Below are positions 33,482 to 44,345 of a stretch of 64,000 nucleotides of DNA, in pieces; position 1 is the stretch's first letter; every line of letters starts with the position of its first letter. This stretch comes from Aplectana chamaeleonis (lineage: Eukaryota; Nematoda; Chromadorea; Rhabditida; Cosmocercidae), in the NCBI GenBank assembly GCA_029168955.1, contig JAPDOI010001224.1, positions 62,001-126,000 of the forward strand, in the 5' to 3' direction. A program made the position numbers and the translations under genes. The notes under the pieces were generated by a model, which made no database searches, had not been told where the DNA came from, and saw nothing but the letters and a program-made list of their open reading frames with translations.

Positions 33482-35991
33482 CAGGGGTGTGCGTAATTAC
33501 GGTTTACGATTTACGATTTTACGATTTACGGTGTTTTTTGGTCTCGTAATTACGGTTTACGATTTACGACATTTTGGACCGTAAATCGTAATTTTTCGTA
33601 AATGAAAATACATGCAATGAAAGTAAATCACAAGACATCTCCGATTGACCTGCTCTAATCCCACTTTGCGCATACTAATGTTTTTGATCAGGAGATGGGG
33701 CCAAACCAGGCGTGTTGCTACAGCACGATCCCTTTACCAATCTTTAACGTGATTCTATCATTATAACTCTGAGAGAATCTTTCTCGATAGCACCGTGATG
33801 CTTCCGCTATCCGCGATGGTACCGTGTTCGTTTCCCCCTAGTCCCGCGATCCGCTTCCGTTCCGCGATGGTTACCCAATCGACCTATCCGTTGACTTTCT
33901 CGTGCTCGTACCATGATGTTTCCGCGATCTTTACCAAGTTTACAGCGCTAGTACCGTGATGCACCCGTGATCCGCGATGACACCGTGATCGTTTCCTCCC
34001 GGTTCCGCGCTCTCATAATGTGCAGATTTGTAAAGCAGCGCGAAATACGGCACGGACAATACCTTATAGCTTCGAGTTGATCTGATAAGCAACACCCGTT
34101 TGGCTGAAACACCGAGAGGGCGTGAATGCGGTACGATCAGGGGTGGAGGCTGGACGAATCTCGCGATCGTCCCGCGATAGTTCCGGGCTCAGTTCATCGC
34201 TGTTCCGCGATTTAACACCTAAAATACATAGAAGGATAGACGCGGTTCACCCTCAGGTTGTAACTGGTAGAATCTCGCGATCATTCCGCGACATCCCCGG
34301 GCTCGATTCCTAGCGGTTCCGCGGTGGAGCACGGCGGGAGCATCGATGAGCGAACGCGGTACGCTCTCGGTTCGAGACTGACAGAATCTCGCGGTCGCTC
34401 CGCAGTAGCCCCATGCTAGAATCCTCTCGGCCCTTACCAGAAACCGAGTGGATTCTATCCGTGAACGATCGCGGGGGATTTTCTCAGAGTAACGCGGGAC
34501 ACACGGTCGGAGTTGGAGGCGCTGGCTAACAGATCACTAGCTGTCGCCTACGACGCAATGCAATCTAAAATCACTCTTCACGAGGAACTTCGTTTTCGAG
34601 TTTTTCATGAAGATCAACTTTCCTGATTCCCATAACTAGATTAGCTTCAAAGCATCGAGCGAGGCAGTCTAATCAATCAAATAACTGCTTCAAATAGTGC
34701 TCTTGGCCCGCCTTTTGAGTAGATCACGGCTACTCAGAGTTCACGAAAATCATCACGTGGATTCGTTTTTTTTTATTCCAAAAGTTTGAAGCTAAAAAAT
34801 CGTTTCCTCTAGTTGATTTCTCTTCATCCGCAGCAAACGGACACTCCGAAAAGGCGCCATTGCTAGTTTAAACGCTCATCTTCGCCCTTTTTCTGGAACC
34901 GTTATCTCTCACTAGTGCGAGCGTTCGGTGGGGCGCGTTGGCTCCATTCTTTACTAAACTATGGGGACTAAACTACACAAAGCGGCAAAAAGTGGAAAGC
35001 GGTTTTTTCTGCTTACGTTTCCTTTGAGAATCTACCGTATCGTCACCATAAAGCTACGATTCTGCAAGTGATTTAGTGGATATACAAAAAAATAGCCTGT
35101 GCTGGGCGACCGATACTGTGCTCTAGATAATATAGAGTTGGCACGGATCGGACTGATACTTTGCGATCTCTATTGAAGGTTGGTGCAAGCTAGGTGCCAT
35201 ATTTTCTAACGTACGTGCACCGAGTTTGAGCCAACCTTCAGTGGGGAACTCGAAGTACATAATGTACAGCATATGAGTGCGATTCCTACTGACTGTATGT
35301 ATAATCGGTGTTGCGGTTCCGCAAGCAAATGGGAGTTCTCAAATTCGGCTGTTGAGAATCGCTTAGATACGGTGATTTTGGCTAAACGCTTACGACGGCG
35401 TTAGCGTTTCAGGAGAGGCATCACGAGTATAATCGTGTCTCTGTTGCCCAGCAGATACGCGGACAGCTGAATCGGACTTGCGGTTTTCTCAAGATCTGGG
35501 AAGGAGTTGCTCTGCACAGCGACAGCGACCGGCTGTCGCGGAGCTCCCGATCTTCAAACCTGTCGCATTCACAGAGCGCTGCACAGCGACAGGCTTCGGC
35601 ACATTTGAAGTATGTCAGCCCTCCGGACACGTCGCTGCGGCTGACGCTCCATAATTGTTCCTACGGCAACCGATGCCGCTGCTCCGATGCAGGTCCCGCG
35701 CGATTCGTACTAGATTTTATGCCTGTCGCTTATGACAGCGATCAGGTGTACCATACACCTTAAACATGGTTAGCTGTCAAATACTGAACGCAACTTACTA
35801 TGTACTTAGTACGTGAAACAGTGGACAGTACGTAGTTTCTCTTGTTTCACCACATTAATCATGTTTTCAGTGGTTATTGTTATTGATTGCTGTTTACGAT
35901 TTACGATTTACGGTTTACGATTTACGGTGGTTTTGTCGTAATTACGTTTTACGATTTACGAAATTTGGAATTTCATTTACGCACACCCCTG
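33482..35991. mobile_element. hAT-like non-autonomous element B
   Basis: Ends are CAGGGGTGTGCGTAATTACG and TTACGCACACCCCTG, with a perfect 8-bp target duplication ATGCTGGT (33474-33481 and 35992-35999). Subterminal arrays of TTTACGATTTACG type lie inside both ends (33500-33600; 35890-35970). The 2.5-kb interior is non-coding. It contains CGCGATC/CCGCGAT repeats (33780-34500), which may be a further insertion. Confidence 0.92.
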
Positions 35992-36110
35992 ATGCTGGTG
36001 ATGCATTGTATCTATTTTGTTAATAATGTTGTTACCTTTTTTCTTATGTGTAATCAATTTCTGCCGAATAGTGAATGAAAATTGGTAACTATTATTTCTC
36101 GTTGTATGAG

Positions 36111-36292
36111 TGCTATCGCATCAGTGGGGCACCATAGTATCACATTTGGCCACGCCCATTTTTTCGCACCGCAACGACTATTCTAGGTTTTAAAGGGGAA
36201 AAAACCTCGGTTTGATGTCCAAATTACTTTGCGGCGTGGAAAAGGTGGCGTGGCCAAGTGTGACACTATGACGCCCTCCTGCTGCGATAGCA
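36111..36292. mobile_element. MITE with TGGCCACG subterminal motif (copy 2)
   Basis: Left TGCTATCGCA...CACATTTGGCCACGCCC mirrors right GCGTGGCCAAGTGTGA...TGCGATAGCA. Same family as 20820-21011. Confidence 0.8.
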
Positions 36293-36534
36293 CATTTTCT
36301 GTGCTAGATTCTAAAAGCGTTGCCCGTTTGGTGAACGACCCGCTATATGAGAGGGGACAGAACCAGTCAACAAGATGACGATCAACCGGTAAACGACCCC
36401 ACAATCGACTACTCTACCGAAAGGAACAGACCCGGTCAGCCGACGTGTAAAGTCCTAGTAAGAAGTTGGGGACAGAACCGGTCAACAATATGGGAATGAA
36501 CCGGTTCACTGCTTCTCGATGGAACGCTCTACCA

Positions 36535-37043
36535 GTGGCCGTATTCATGAAACGGCGGGCGCAGGAAGGAGGCGTAACCTTCCCGTACCCGCCGTTTGGC
36601 CACCAGTCTTGTGGCTCCTCTGTCGAGATTTCAATAGTGGCGGCCTCCTCTTCGCCACCTGTCAGAGCAGAGACAGGTATGGGTAGCCACCTGCAGAGAC
36701 GGAGAAGAGACCGCCGGGTAGGAAACTGCTGTGTCTCAGCCCCGCTATCAATGCATTCCGGCGGGCACAGCATGCCCGACCTTAGCTGTGCGGGTGGACG
36801 GGCAGAGCGTGCGCTGCCTGCCAGTAACATATTGATCATTTTCTGCCACGTGAGATCGACATAGCAGGCAGCCGTAACACTCTCCGTCCACCCGCTAGGT
36901 GGCCAGGAACCTTCCTGTCTACCCGCCAGGTAGCAGGTAGCCTTCCTGTCTACCTGCCGGGTACCTAGATAGGAAACTCGTCCAATAGCGGGTGGACTTT
37001 GGTTCTTCCCGGGAGGCTCCCGGCGTTTCGTGAATACGGCCAC
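36535..37043. mobile_element. 509-bp TIR element
   Basis: Ends GTGGCCGTATTCATGAAACG and CGTTTCGTGAATACGGCCAC are near-perfect inverted repeats. Upstream, gggacagaaccggtcaacaa occurs twice (36355 and 36467). Long minus-strand frames across it have no recognisable protein content. Confidence 0.8.
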
Positions 37044-37350
37044 AGGAGGCAACCACCCGGGCAACGTATTGCCTGTCACCCGGGCGCGTTGCCACGTCAT
37101 CACTAGTCTGGGCACCCCCGAACCTAGGCGTCACTGCCCCCCGCTTATATGCTATTGGTGAGTGACCATGACGTTGCCCAGTTGGGTTCCCATTCCTGCC
37201 TGAGTTGCTGAGCGTCTGCATATCAATCAGCGCAAAGGGTAAAATTACCGCCGTTGCTGGCATCTCAGGGATTTCTAAACAAGTGAAAACATCTCAGCGA
37301 AAACATGATAAAACTATTGATCACGTCTCGATGTGTTTATCATGAGCACA

Positions 37351-37480
37351 GCCGGTATAAAAGCCGCCTCATCTCACTAGAGTCCTCATTCGGCATTCTG
37401 ATGCCGGCCCTGAAAGGTGACTTCGGGTCAACCTCCGGAGGCCAACATAATTTTGGCTGCTGGGAGGATACAGTGGGTAT
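37351..37480 (+). promoter_or_regulatory. TATA-box promoter and ORF start, interrupted
   Basis: TATAAAAG at about 37351 is followed about 40 bases later by ATG at 37401 (MPALKGDFGSTSGG...). The frame stays open to the hAT-like insertion at 37481. Removing 37481-42274 and one target duplication joins it in frame to 42283 and on to a stop near 42577, about 125 codons. No family is recognised, so this is a weak gene candidate. Confidence 0.3.
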
Positions 37481-38135
37481 CAGGGATGTGCGTAATAGAA
37501 ATTTTGTAATTCGTTAGTCGTTCAAACGGCCAAAACCCTCGTTAGTCGTTAGTCGTTAAAATCGAGGTTTTGAAAACAGGTAGAAAAAAGCCCTTATGAA
37601 TAGAAAGAAAGGAAGGGATGAAGAGATGTGTTTTCTCCAAAACATTCATGGCCATCAAAGACACATCATTCCTAGTTAGAGAACCTACTTCAAACTGCAA
37701 ACCTACATATACATAATTAAAAATATGCATGAAAGCTTAATACTCGAGAGTATAGGTTTATCGATTTTTGTCATTTTTTTTTCGGTAAGAAAAAAAAACA
37801 ATATGGGAAACCGAGAAAATCTTGAGCTCTTTGCTTTTTTTGCAGTGCAAAATTAGCTTTTCTGCGCTATACGATGTTACAGTGCACCTCCGCACCAGGG
37901 GTGTGCGGAAATTTTTCAAAAAATTTCAGAAAACAGAAAACAGAAAATCAAGTTTTTCAGAAAACAGAAATCAGAAAACAGAAAGGCCAAAATGGCCAGA
38001 AAACAGAAAATTTTCAGAAAAAAAATACTCATTTCATTTTAACTTTTTTTTTCAAGTGAAGAGAGGATGTGATTCTGAATACCTTTGTCATAAATGTAAT
38101 ATAATATGTGCAGAACTGCACAGATGACCTATAAG

Positions 38136-39275
38136 CAGGGCTGTGCGGAACTCTTTTTCAAAATTTTCGGAAACGGAAGCGGAAGAAAAATGGCCAAAAA
38201 ACGCCGGAAACGGAAATCCGGAAACGGAAACGGAAGAGACCAAAAAATGCTGGGTTGCCTCATTGTCAGGCTGTTGCTTATTGCCCGGAGCTCTCGTTCA
38301 ATAACCAGTGATTTCAGTCAATAAACTAATACTAACTCAAAATAAAGTCACTACGAGGCATTCAACGATTTCGAGGTGTCGCTTCTACATATCTGAAAAG
38401 GCAACCTCTAAAAATACTCATTATATGTACCCGCCCTTCGAAATAGTGTACAGCAGGGGTGTGCGGTATTTGCCGTTCGCAATTTGCTGACCTCTTGGGG
38501 GTTTGCCGTCGCCGTTTGCCGGAATTTTATGTTTTGTTGCCGCACACTGGTGTACAGCCTTTCCCGCAGAAAGCAGTTCAAGCGACACCTGGTGTCCTTC
38601 AAGGCTAATCAGACGTCAATTTTCAGATAATCAGCGACTGCTTTTCTTCTTTCGAACCATATTTGCCTATTGGAGTGTTTATTAAACGATTGAATTCGAA
38701 AAATGAAGAAAAACTCCTTGGCTAGATGAGAAACTTCTCTTTTGCTCTCCCTCAAACGAGCCTCGCCGCTGCCCGTGGTCACCTCCACCTGTCTCCACCG
38801 CGACTCCTTTATAGAATACAGGCTACTCGTTCAAAAAAAACTATTTCGATTTTTGTTGCTTTCGTGGGGCTAAAAAAGCGAAGAAGTGGAATCAGGAAGA
38901 AAATCTTCACGAAATCATTGAATCTCAGAGAAAAAAGCTACATATTTTTCAGAATAATTCTCAAAAGGCGTTCAGATTCCTGCCACGCCCATTTCGTGTC
39001 ATCATTTTATAGAGTTCCAATCGCAGACCCCAGACTTCGTGAATGAATCAGCCGAGCTCAGATATCCACTTGAACACAAGAGGTCAGATGCAGTTTTCAG
39101 CGCCGCATGAACCCTTCAAAAATCCTGGCCTAGACCCACTATCATATATCGTGTTTCACTGATTTATTCCGTTTCCGGACCCAAAAACTCGGAAACGGAA
39201 GCGGAACGGAACAGCCCAAAAAACACCGGAAATACGGAAACGGAATCGGAAACGGAACTGTTCCGCACAGCCCTG
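38136..39275. mobile_element. hAT-like non-autonomous element E (inside D)
   Basis: Ends CAGGGCTGTGCGGAA and TTCCGCACAGCCCTG have a perfect duplication CCTATAAG (38128-38135 and 39276-39283). The subterminal motif is CGGAAACGGAAGCGG. A left-end fragment of the same type is at 49216-49302. Confidence 0.93.
38454..38549. mobile_element. hAT-like mini-element F, 96 bp (inside E)
   Basis: Left CAGGGGTGTGCGGTATTTGCCG and right TTGCCGCACACTG have a perfect 8-bp duplication GTGTACAG (38446-38453 and 38550-38557). The right TIR has lost two bases. Nearly the whole element consists of TIRs and TTTGCCGTCGCCG-type subterminal repeats. Confidence 0.85.
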
Positions 39276-39331
39276 CCTATAAGGCATTGATAGTAGCAAT
39301 GACGCGTCAATGACGGATACAACATCATTAA

Positions 39332-39798
39332 AGGCACAGCCCAAGCTCAGGGAGGAAATCTGAGACTACATAATTGTGAAGTAGACCCACTCTGAATAGC
39401 ACCTGCCAATTGCGAGTCCTTCCGAATAAGCGAGATGTAGCAGGAAGCCACCCTGGGGCGCCCACCTTGAGAAGCCACTTTGGCACGCCCCTTTTACAAT
39501 TTTTCGAGCTCAATAATGGCGAAATGAGCGATGGTTTTCGATCAATAGCCCTGTTCTTCATTTCATTTCCAGTCTCTTTCTTTATTCAGGTAAGCTCGCA
39601 TACACCGGTTGCAAACGACGGAAGTTACGAGTCCCGGACAACTCGTCCACCATGGTTCCACAGCTCAGTTGTTGAGGGGCCATAACTCCGTTTCTAGGGG
39701 GTCTTGTACAATCCGAGAGACATCATTAGAATCAGTGTGGAACCGTTTTCAAGATAGGCAGGGAAACAGAAAAGCGATTCTGAGGTTGGACTGTGCCT
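39332..39798. mobile_element. TTAA-flanked piggyBac-like MITE
   Basis: Ends AGGCACAGCCCAAGCTCAG and CTGAGGTTGGACTGTGCCT are flanked by TTAA (39328-39331 and 39799-39802). The interior matches 31348-31806 (GGACAACTCGTCCAC, GAGGGGCCATAACTCCGTTT). No ORF of transposase type. It lies in element D, just outside E. Confidence 0.85.
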
Positions 39799-39807
39799 TT
39801 AAAAACA

Positions 39808-40180
39808 CTTTGAGAGTCTTGGCCGTGAAATAGCCCACCAGGCTCAACAACTGATACTGTTGAGCTGTTTCTCGAGTATTTCTTATTTCTTGGCTGCTAG
39901 GTGACTGCGACCATGCTGTTCGCGAAATAAGCGAGGAATAACCGAGAAAACACGGGTAGTTGAACCGACGGCGGTGTTGACATCCGAATCTGCCTCAACA
40001 ATTCGTCTTATACTCCCCTTTGAGAGCATTTTTTTGCGGCTGTTTCTCGACGACCATTATTTGACGCCTATTTCGCGGCAACCAGGTTTTTTCCAAACAC
40101 GACAGTGTTCTCGGCTATTACGCGAAAATCAGGCATTTTGTAGCTATTTATCGGCTGTTGCTCGGGCGAAACTCTCAGAG
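39808..40180. mobile_element. CTCTGAGAG-family TIR element
   Basis: The left CTTTGAGAGTCTTGGCCGTG and right GGGCGAAACTCTCAGAG match the ends of the larger element that splits CAND1 (48723-50358). The interior has the family motifs CTCGGCTATT and GCGAAATAAGCG. It is six bases from the TTAA of the previous element. Confidence 0.7.
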
Positions 40181-40246
40181 CACTCACCCGTATGGTAGTA
40201 CGTCAACACAATAAGGGTTGCATATACACCTAATACAGACATTGGG

Positions 40247-40319
40247 TTCAACCCCTCGCTGTCAGCAGCAGCTGCTGCGAACAACTAACTGCAGCAGCTG
40301 CTGACAAGGGGAGGTTGAA
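40247..40319. repeat. Short perfect-ended hairpin
   Basis: TTCAACCCCTCGCTGTCAGC pairs with GCTGACAAGGGGAGGTTGAA around a CAGCAGCTGCTG palindromic core. Lies inside element D. Confidence 0.8.
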
Positions 40320-41000
40320 TTCGGGCTCTGCCCTGGAATGCTATCCCTCTTGTGCCAAAGAACTACCCTACGAGTGCGTTAGCAGGGTTCACGATAAAAA
40401 CGAATGTTGAATTTTCTTTATAAGAATGCGATAATCAAAAAACAGAAAATAAGGAAGATTTTGCAGAAAAACGCACAAAAACAAGTCAAAACGGCTAATT
40501 GGTGGGTGTACGCACACCCCCAACGAACAAAACTTCTATAAATGCCTATTTTCCGTCTTCTTCTAAAAAAGTTAGTAGTCTCTCATTGTCCCGCAACTAC
40601 TTTAAATGCAGAATGAATGACGACAAAACAAGCAATTGTAGAAATCTAGTTAATTGGGGGCGGGCTGAGACCCAGCAATAGCTTGTTTTTGAGTTTTTTC
40701 TCCGACTTTCCACTTATTTTCACTTTTGTTATGACCAGGACTACCTTCTCACAAAGATACCACAATAAACATTCTTATCGCGAACTCTGCCTTCAACAGC
40801 AATCGCACCATTGAACACAAAAAGCACCTCGTAAAGGACTAGATAAGCTGCGCTGTTCCACAGATACGAATTTCGCTGATTTTTTTCTGTTTTCTGCAGA
40901 TTTTTCAGAAAACAGAAATCAGAAAACAGAAAGGCCAAAACGGCCAGAAAACAGAAAACAGAAATCAGAAAACAGAAATTTCCGCACACCCCTGCTCCGC

Positions 41001-41546
41001 ACACGCGTTCAGCCCGCAACGTGCACGCTGATTGCGCGAGCGTGTTGCGGCGCGAATACCAGGATCTGTTTACAGGAGAGGAGGGGCTGGCCATTTGCCA
41101 ACCGGCGCTGTCCCGCCCCTGATCGATACGCCGCCACCGTCCAGCGCTGCCGATAAGCTGTTCAGATGGGTTTTTCTAATTTATTTTTTGTGTCTCGTTA
41201 AGTTGGGGTTTTTTTAATGTTTCCAATCGCCCGGATCCAATCCAATTTCCACGAAGCAATTGTAACGAAAAAGCGAAAAACTAGTTTTCCTAATCTTAGC
41301 ACGCATAGAAACATCGAAAATCATCCACAAAACCACTAACTTAACGAGAAACAAAAAATAAATTAGAAAAACCCACCTGAACAGCTGGTAGTTGGCGCTG
41401 GACGGCTGCTGCGTATCGATCAGGGGCGGGGCAGCGCCGGTTTGTAAATTGCCAGTCTCTCCTCGCCCGCGATGTAAACAGATCCGGAAAACCGCGCCGC
41501 AACACGCTCGCGCAATCAGCGTGCACGTTGCGCACTGAACGCGTGT
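41001..41546. repeat. Foldback with ~215-bp arms (inside C, outside D)
   Basis: 41001-41215 (ACACGCGTTCAG...TTGCGCGAGCGTGTTG...) is mirrored by 41335-41546 (...CAACACGCTCGCGCAATC...CTGAACGCGTGT). Both arms include AGCTGTTCAGRTGGGTTTTT/TCTAATTTATTTTTTGT. No gene. Confidence 0.85.
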
Positions 41547-42413
41547 GCCGAGGTCCACTGTATTTGAGACCTACCCGATTCTGGCAACGCGGAGAGTTGC
41601 ACTGACTTTGCACTAATTTTTCTTTGCTCAGCGTCGCGAGCCGAGCGCTTGCGTGGTTTAGAGCTTGTTCCCATAATGGGGAAGGTCGGAAGAAATTAGC
41701 ACACAAGTAAAATTTTGACTTCTAAGAGATCCCAGCACCACTTTATTGAAACCCCATATCTCGAATTTATGACTGAAAATCGAAGGAAGGCACCCTTCCC
41801 AATCCAATCATCAAAGACAGTTCCCGTCATTGTGCAGTTGTGGCATGCAGGCACCGCTCCGTATTATCACCTCTGATACTGCGCACTGCGAAAATTTTCG
41901 CTGGAGCCGGTCAGTGCCGGAACCGGCTCAATGAGCCTACCATAAAGTACATAGCGCCTAGCCTCGCGCAACGTGCGGTTGGGGTTCTAATGTGGGGGCT
42001 CCAGAACTGTGAAGCAGTTTCAGTAGAAATAATAAATACTGACGGCTATGGTTATTTTGTACCATTCACCTAGAAAAACCAACAGGGCAATATTTACCAA
42101 TCCTGGTGTAAGCCTCGGGTTGGAGCGCGACTTGAAGGACCATTGACTTTCTAACGAATTTCGGGATTGCTTACGAAAATATTTCAAATTTCGTTAGTCG
42201 TTAGTCGTAACACCCACAAAAGCCCGTTAGTCGTTAAATTCGTTAGTCGTTAGTCGTAATTACGCACATCCCTGGTGGGTATCCTCACGGCGGGGGGGGC
42301 GAGTTGCGCCGCGGTCCGCAGAGGGTGCCTCCTCACCGCAGACCTCGGTGAAGATTACGCCCATGCTGCGGACAAGGCGGGGCTTCTTGCGCTGTGGACC
42401 TTCAAATTCGTGA

Positions 42414-42560
42414 AATTTTCGAGGTACACTCACCCATTTTTCGAGGTAAATTCACCTCATTTTCGGGGTAAATTGGACCCTCTCTCGCTGCCAGTTCGCA
42501 CCATTTTCACGGGATATTCACCCCATTCTCACCTGTCCCAAATTCACCCATACAGTGAAT
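42414..42560. repeat. Degenerate tandem of a TTTTCGAGGTAAATTCACCC unit
   Basis: About five imperfect copies of 22-27 bases, for example CATTTTTCGAGGTAAATTCA and CATTTTCGGGGTAAATTGGA. Confidence 0.6.
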
Positions 42561-42720
42561 TTAACGCGGCAAATTAAGACTTCATGCCGACTTGTACTTG
42601 AGCATCAAGTCTCTTTTGCTGAGGCATCAAGTCTCGAATTGGCAGAGTCTGGAAAGGGAAACTTTCACTCTTCTGTGAGAATTTTGTGCCGATGGCAAAT
42701 TATAAACGTGTGTATAGTCG

Positions 42721-42853
42721 ATCACTGGTCGAGAGAGCGCCGCGTCGGACACATGTGGCACGCACGCAAGCGAGGAGGTAGTGATGGGATCATTACCTCC
42801 TCGCTTGCGTGCGTGCCACTTGTGTTCGACGCGGCGATCTCTCGATCAGTGAT
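42721..42853. repeat. 133-bp hairpin, 63-nt arms
   Basis: ATCACTGGTCGAGAGAGCGC...GCAAGCGAGGAGGTAGTG is mirrored through ...ATCACTG with about five mismatches and a GATGGGAT centre. It looks like a solitary foldback insertion or an RNA hairpin source. Confidence 0.85.
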
Positions 42854-43399
42854 GGATCATATCTGTAGCCTGCAGTGAAGTTCATCGAACTGTGCAGAAA
42901 CATGTGTCTGAGTTGGAATTCGTTCTGCGAGCATAGCATCTGGAGGGGTCACCTCTGGAAGAAATTGTCTGGAATCTACTGAGAATACACCGCGAACCTG
43001 GAACCGAGGATTTGACGCAAAACTACCGCTAATCGGGAAAATACGGTGAAAATTGAGAATGATGCGAATTCGCTGGAAAATTATCGAGAAGTGGCTGTCG
43101 CTAGTTTACTACGAAAATAGCGGAAAATAGTCACAAAAATGTTGTTAATATACCGATAAACGGTCTTTGCCGTGAAATTACAACAAAAGTCTTCACTATC
43201 CTCGGGTTCTCTGCACTCGGCTGTTTTTTGGTTCGCCATTAGAGGCAGAGTTCACTATAATCGCCGTGTTCGGGATTATTAGCTGAAACGATTACTTGGG
43301 CTCCGGGTAGAGCCGAAATCACGAACAAATTGGGGAAAACGCTCCAGAAGTTATATGAAAGGCTGTACTCTCGCCCCGCTATTTTACTCCCAGAGGAAC
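42854..43399. other. No gene seen
   Basis: AT-rich sequence up to the 5' LTR. Further CAND1 exons were looked for on the minus strand here and not found. Confidence 0.45.
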
Positions 43400-43654
43400 T
43401 GTTGAGATATCTATTGGTCCTTCTTCCTTTTTGAATTGGATGTCTACTGTACTCTGATTCCAAGTGCAAGGCCGTGCCACTTCCGGGCACGCCCCCTCGT
43501 TCTCAAGCCATTATCCAATTCCGGTTGTACCAGGCTGTGCCACTTCCGGCCACGCCTCTTTGTACTGTCGTAGCCCTATATAAGGAAATGTACTGTTCAG
43601 TGAATTAATTCGTTATCTCGTCAATAAACCTTACTGGAAGTTCGGTCTACAACA
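43400..43654 (+). repeat. 5' LTR (255 bp)
   Basis: Bounded by TGTTG...CAACA. Contains TATATAA at 43577-43583 as a likely promoter and AATAAA at 43623-43628 as a polyadenylation signal. Confidence 0.93.
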
Positions 43655-43691
43655 GTGGCGATCAGGATCAACGACTACGCCGTATTCCGAC

Positions 43692-44345
43692 ATGCCTGCG
43701 ACTAATCCTATGGAGCCGTCAACATCTCACGATTCTACTCCTCCCTGGCTGTCGCAACTGCTTACTTCTCAGTCACAGCAGCTGCAGCTTCTACAGCAGC
43801 AGATAGTCGCCCTAATGGCAAAACTGGCGGACAATAAGGAACCCTCCCCGTCCACCGTCACTACTGCTCCCCTGCCTGTTCCTGCATCTGATCCCTATGG
43901 TGACCTCGTCCGAGACCTGCCTGTATTCAGCTACGAGGAAGATGACGACGCCACTTCCGATGCATGGTTCAAGCGATATGGGCCGGTGATCAACGACCGA
44001 GGAGCGGCTCTATCCGACGAGCGGAAGCGAAATCTGGTAGTGGACAAACTGGACCGACAGTCGTACAAGACGTACTCTGAACACGTCCTGCCTCTTGAGC
44101 AGCGCCAAATCGATCTGAAAACGACTGTGGAAAATCTGACCAATCTATTTGGACTAAAACGGACGCTGATTAGACGAAGATTCGAGTTCCTGCAGTCAAA
44201 TTGCGAGCCGATAACACCATCGTACGTGCCATATCGAGATTTCGGAAATAAAATCAAGCGAAAATTTGAGGATGCAGCAATGAAGCAAGTCGACAGTGAA
44301 TCCCTGAAGTGTCTGGTATTCGTTTCTGGACTGACTGACTCTTGA
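43692..44345 (+). pseudogene. gag region of the Ty3/gypsy element, ends at TGA
   Basis: The first ATG after the LTR opens a 217-codon frame with a Gln/Leu-rich N-terminal segment and a capsid-like block (about residues 75-217). It stops at TGA (44343-44345), yet the same frame reopens at once and continues into pol. The stop therefore looks like a nonsense mutation or a readthrough site within gag. I see no CCHC zinc knuckle in the basic region that follows (44480-44700), although such a knuckle is common in gypsy gags. Confidence 0.8.

Larger units (their letters stand above)
37896..40994. mobile_element. hAT-like non-autonomous element D (inside C)
   Basis: Ends CAGGGGTGTGCGGAAATTT and AAATTTCCGCACACCCCTG are flanked by CTCCGCAC on both sides (37888-37895 and 40995-41002). 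CAGAAAACAGAAAATC-type arrays lie inside both ends, with an AAAATGGCCAG block on the left and AAAACGGCCAG on the right. Confidence 0.93.
37481..42274. mobile_element. hAT-like non-autonomous element C (outermost of nest)
   Basis: Ends CAGGGATGTGCGTAAT and ATTACGCACATCCCTG carry a perfect 8-bp target duplication GTGGGTAT (37473-37480 and 42275-42282). Subterminal CGTTAGTCGTTAGTCGT motifs occur inside both ends (37508-37560; 42190-42260). Element D and several smaller elements are inserted inside. Confidence 0.92.

Noticed and set aside
36414..37263. Two overlapping minus-strand frames of 233 and 114 codons
   Set aside because: They lie across a TIR element (36535-37043), have no domain-like features and overlap open frames on the other strand.
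42854..43399. Search for the next CAND1 exons beyond the gypsy element
   Set aside because: No minus-strand match to later CAND1 HEAT repeats was seen; the gene may continue outside the window or be truncated.
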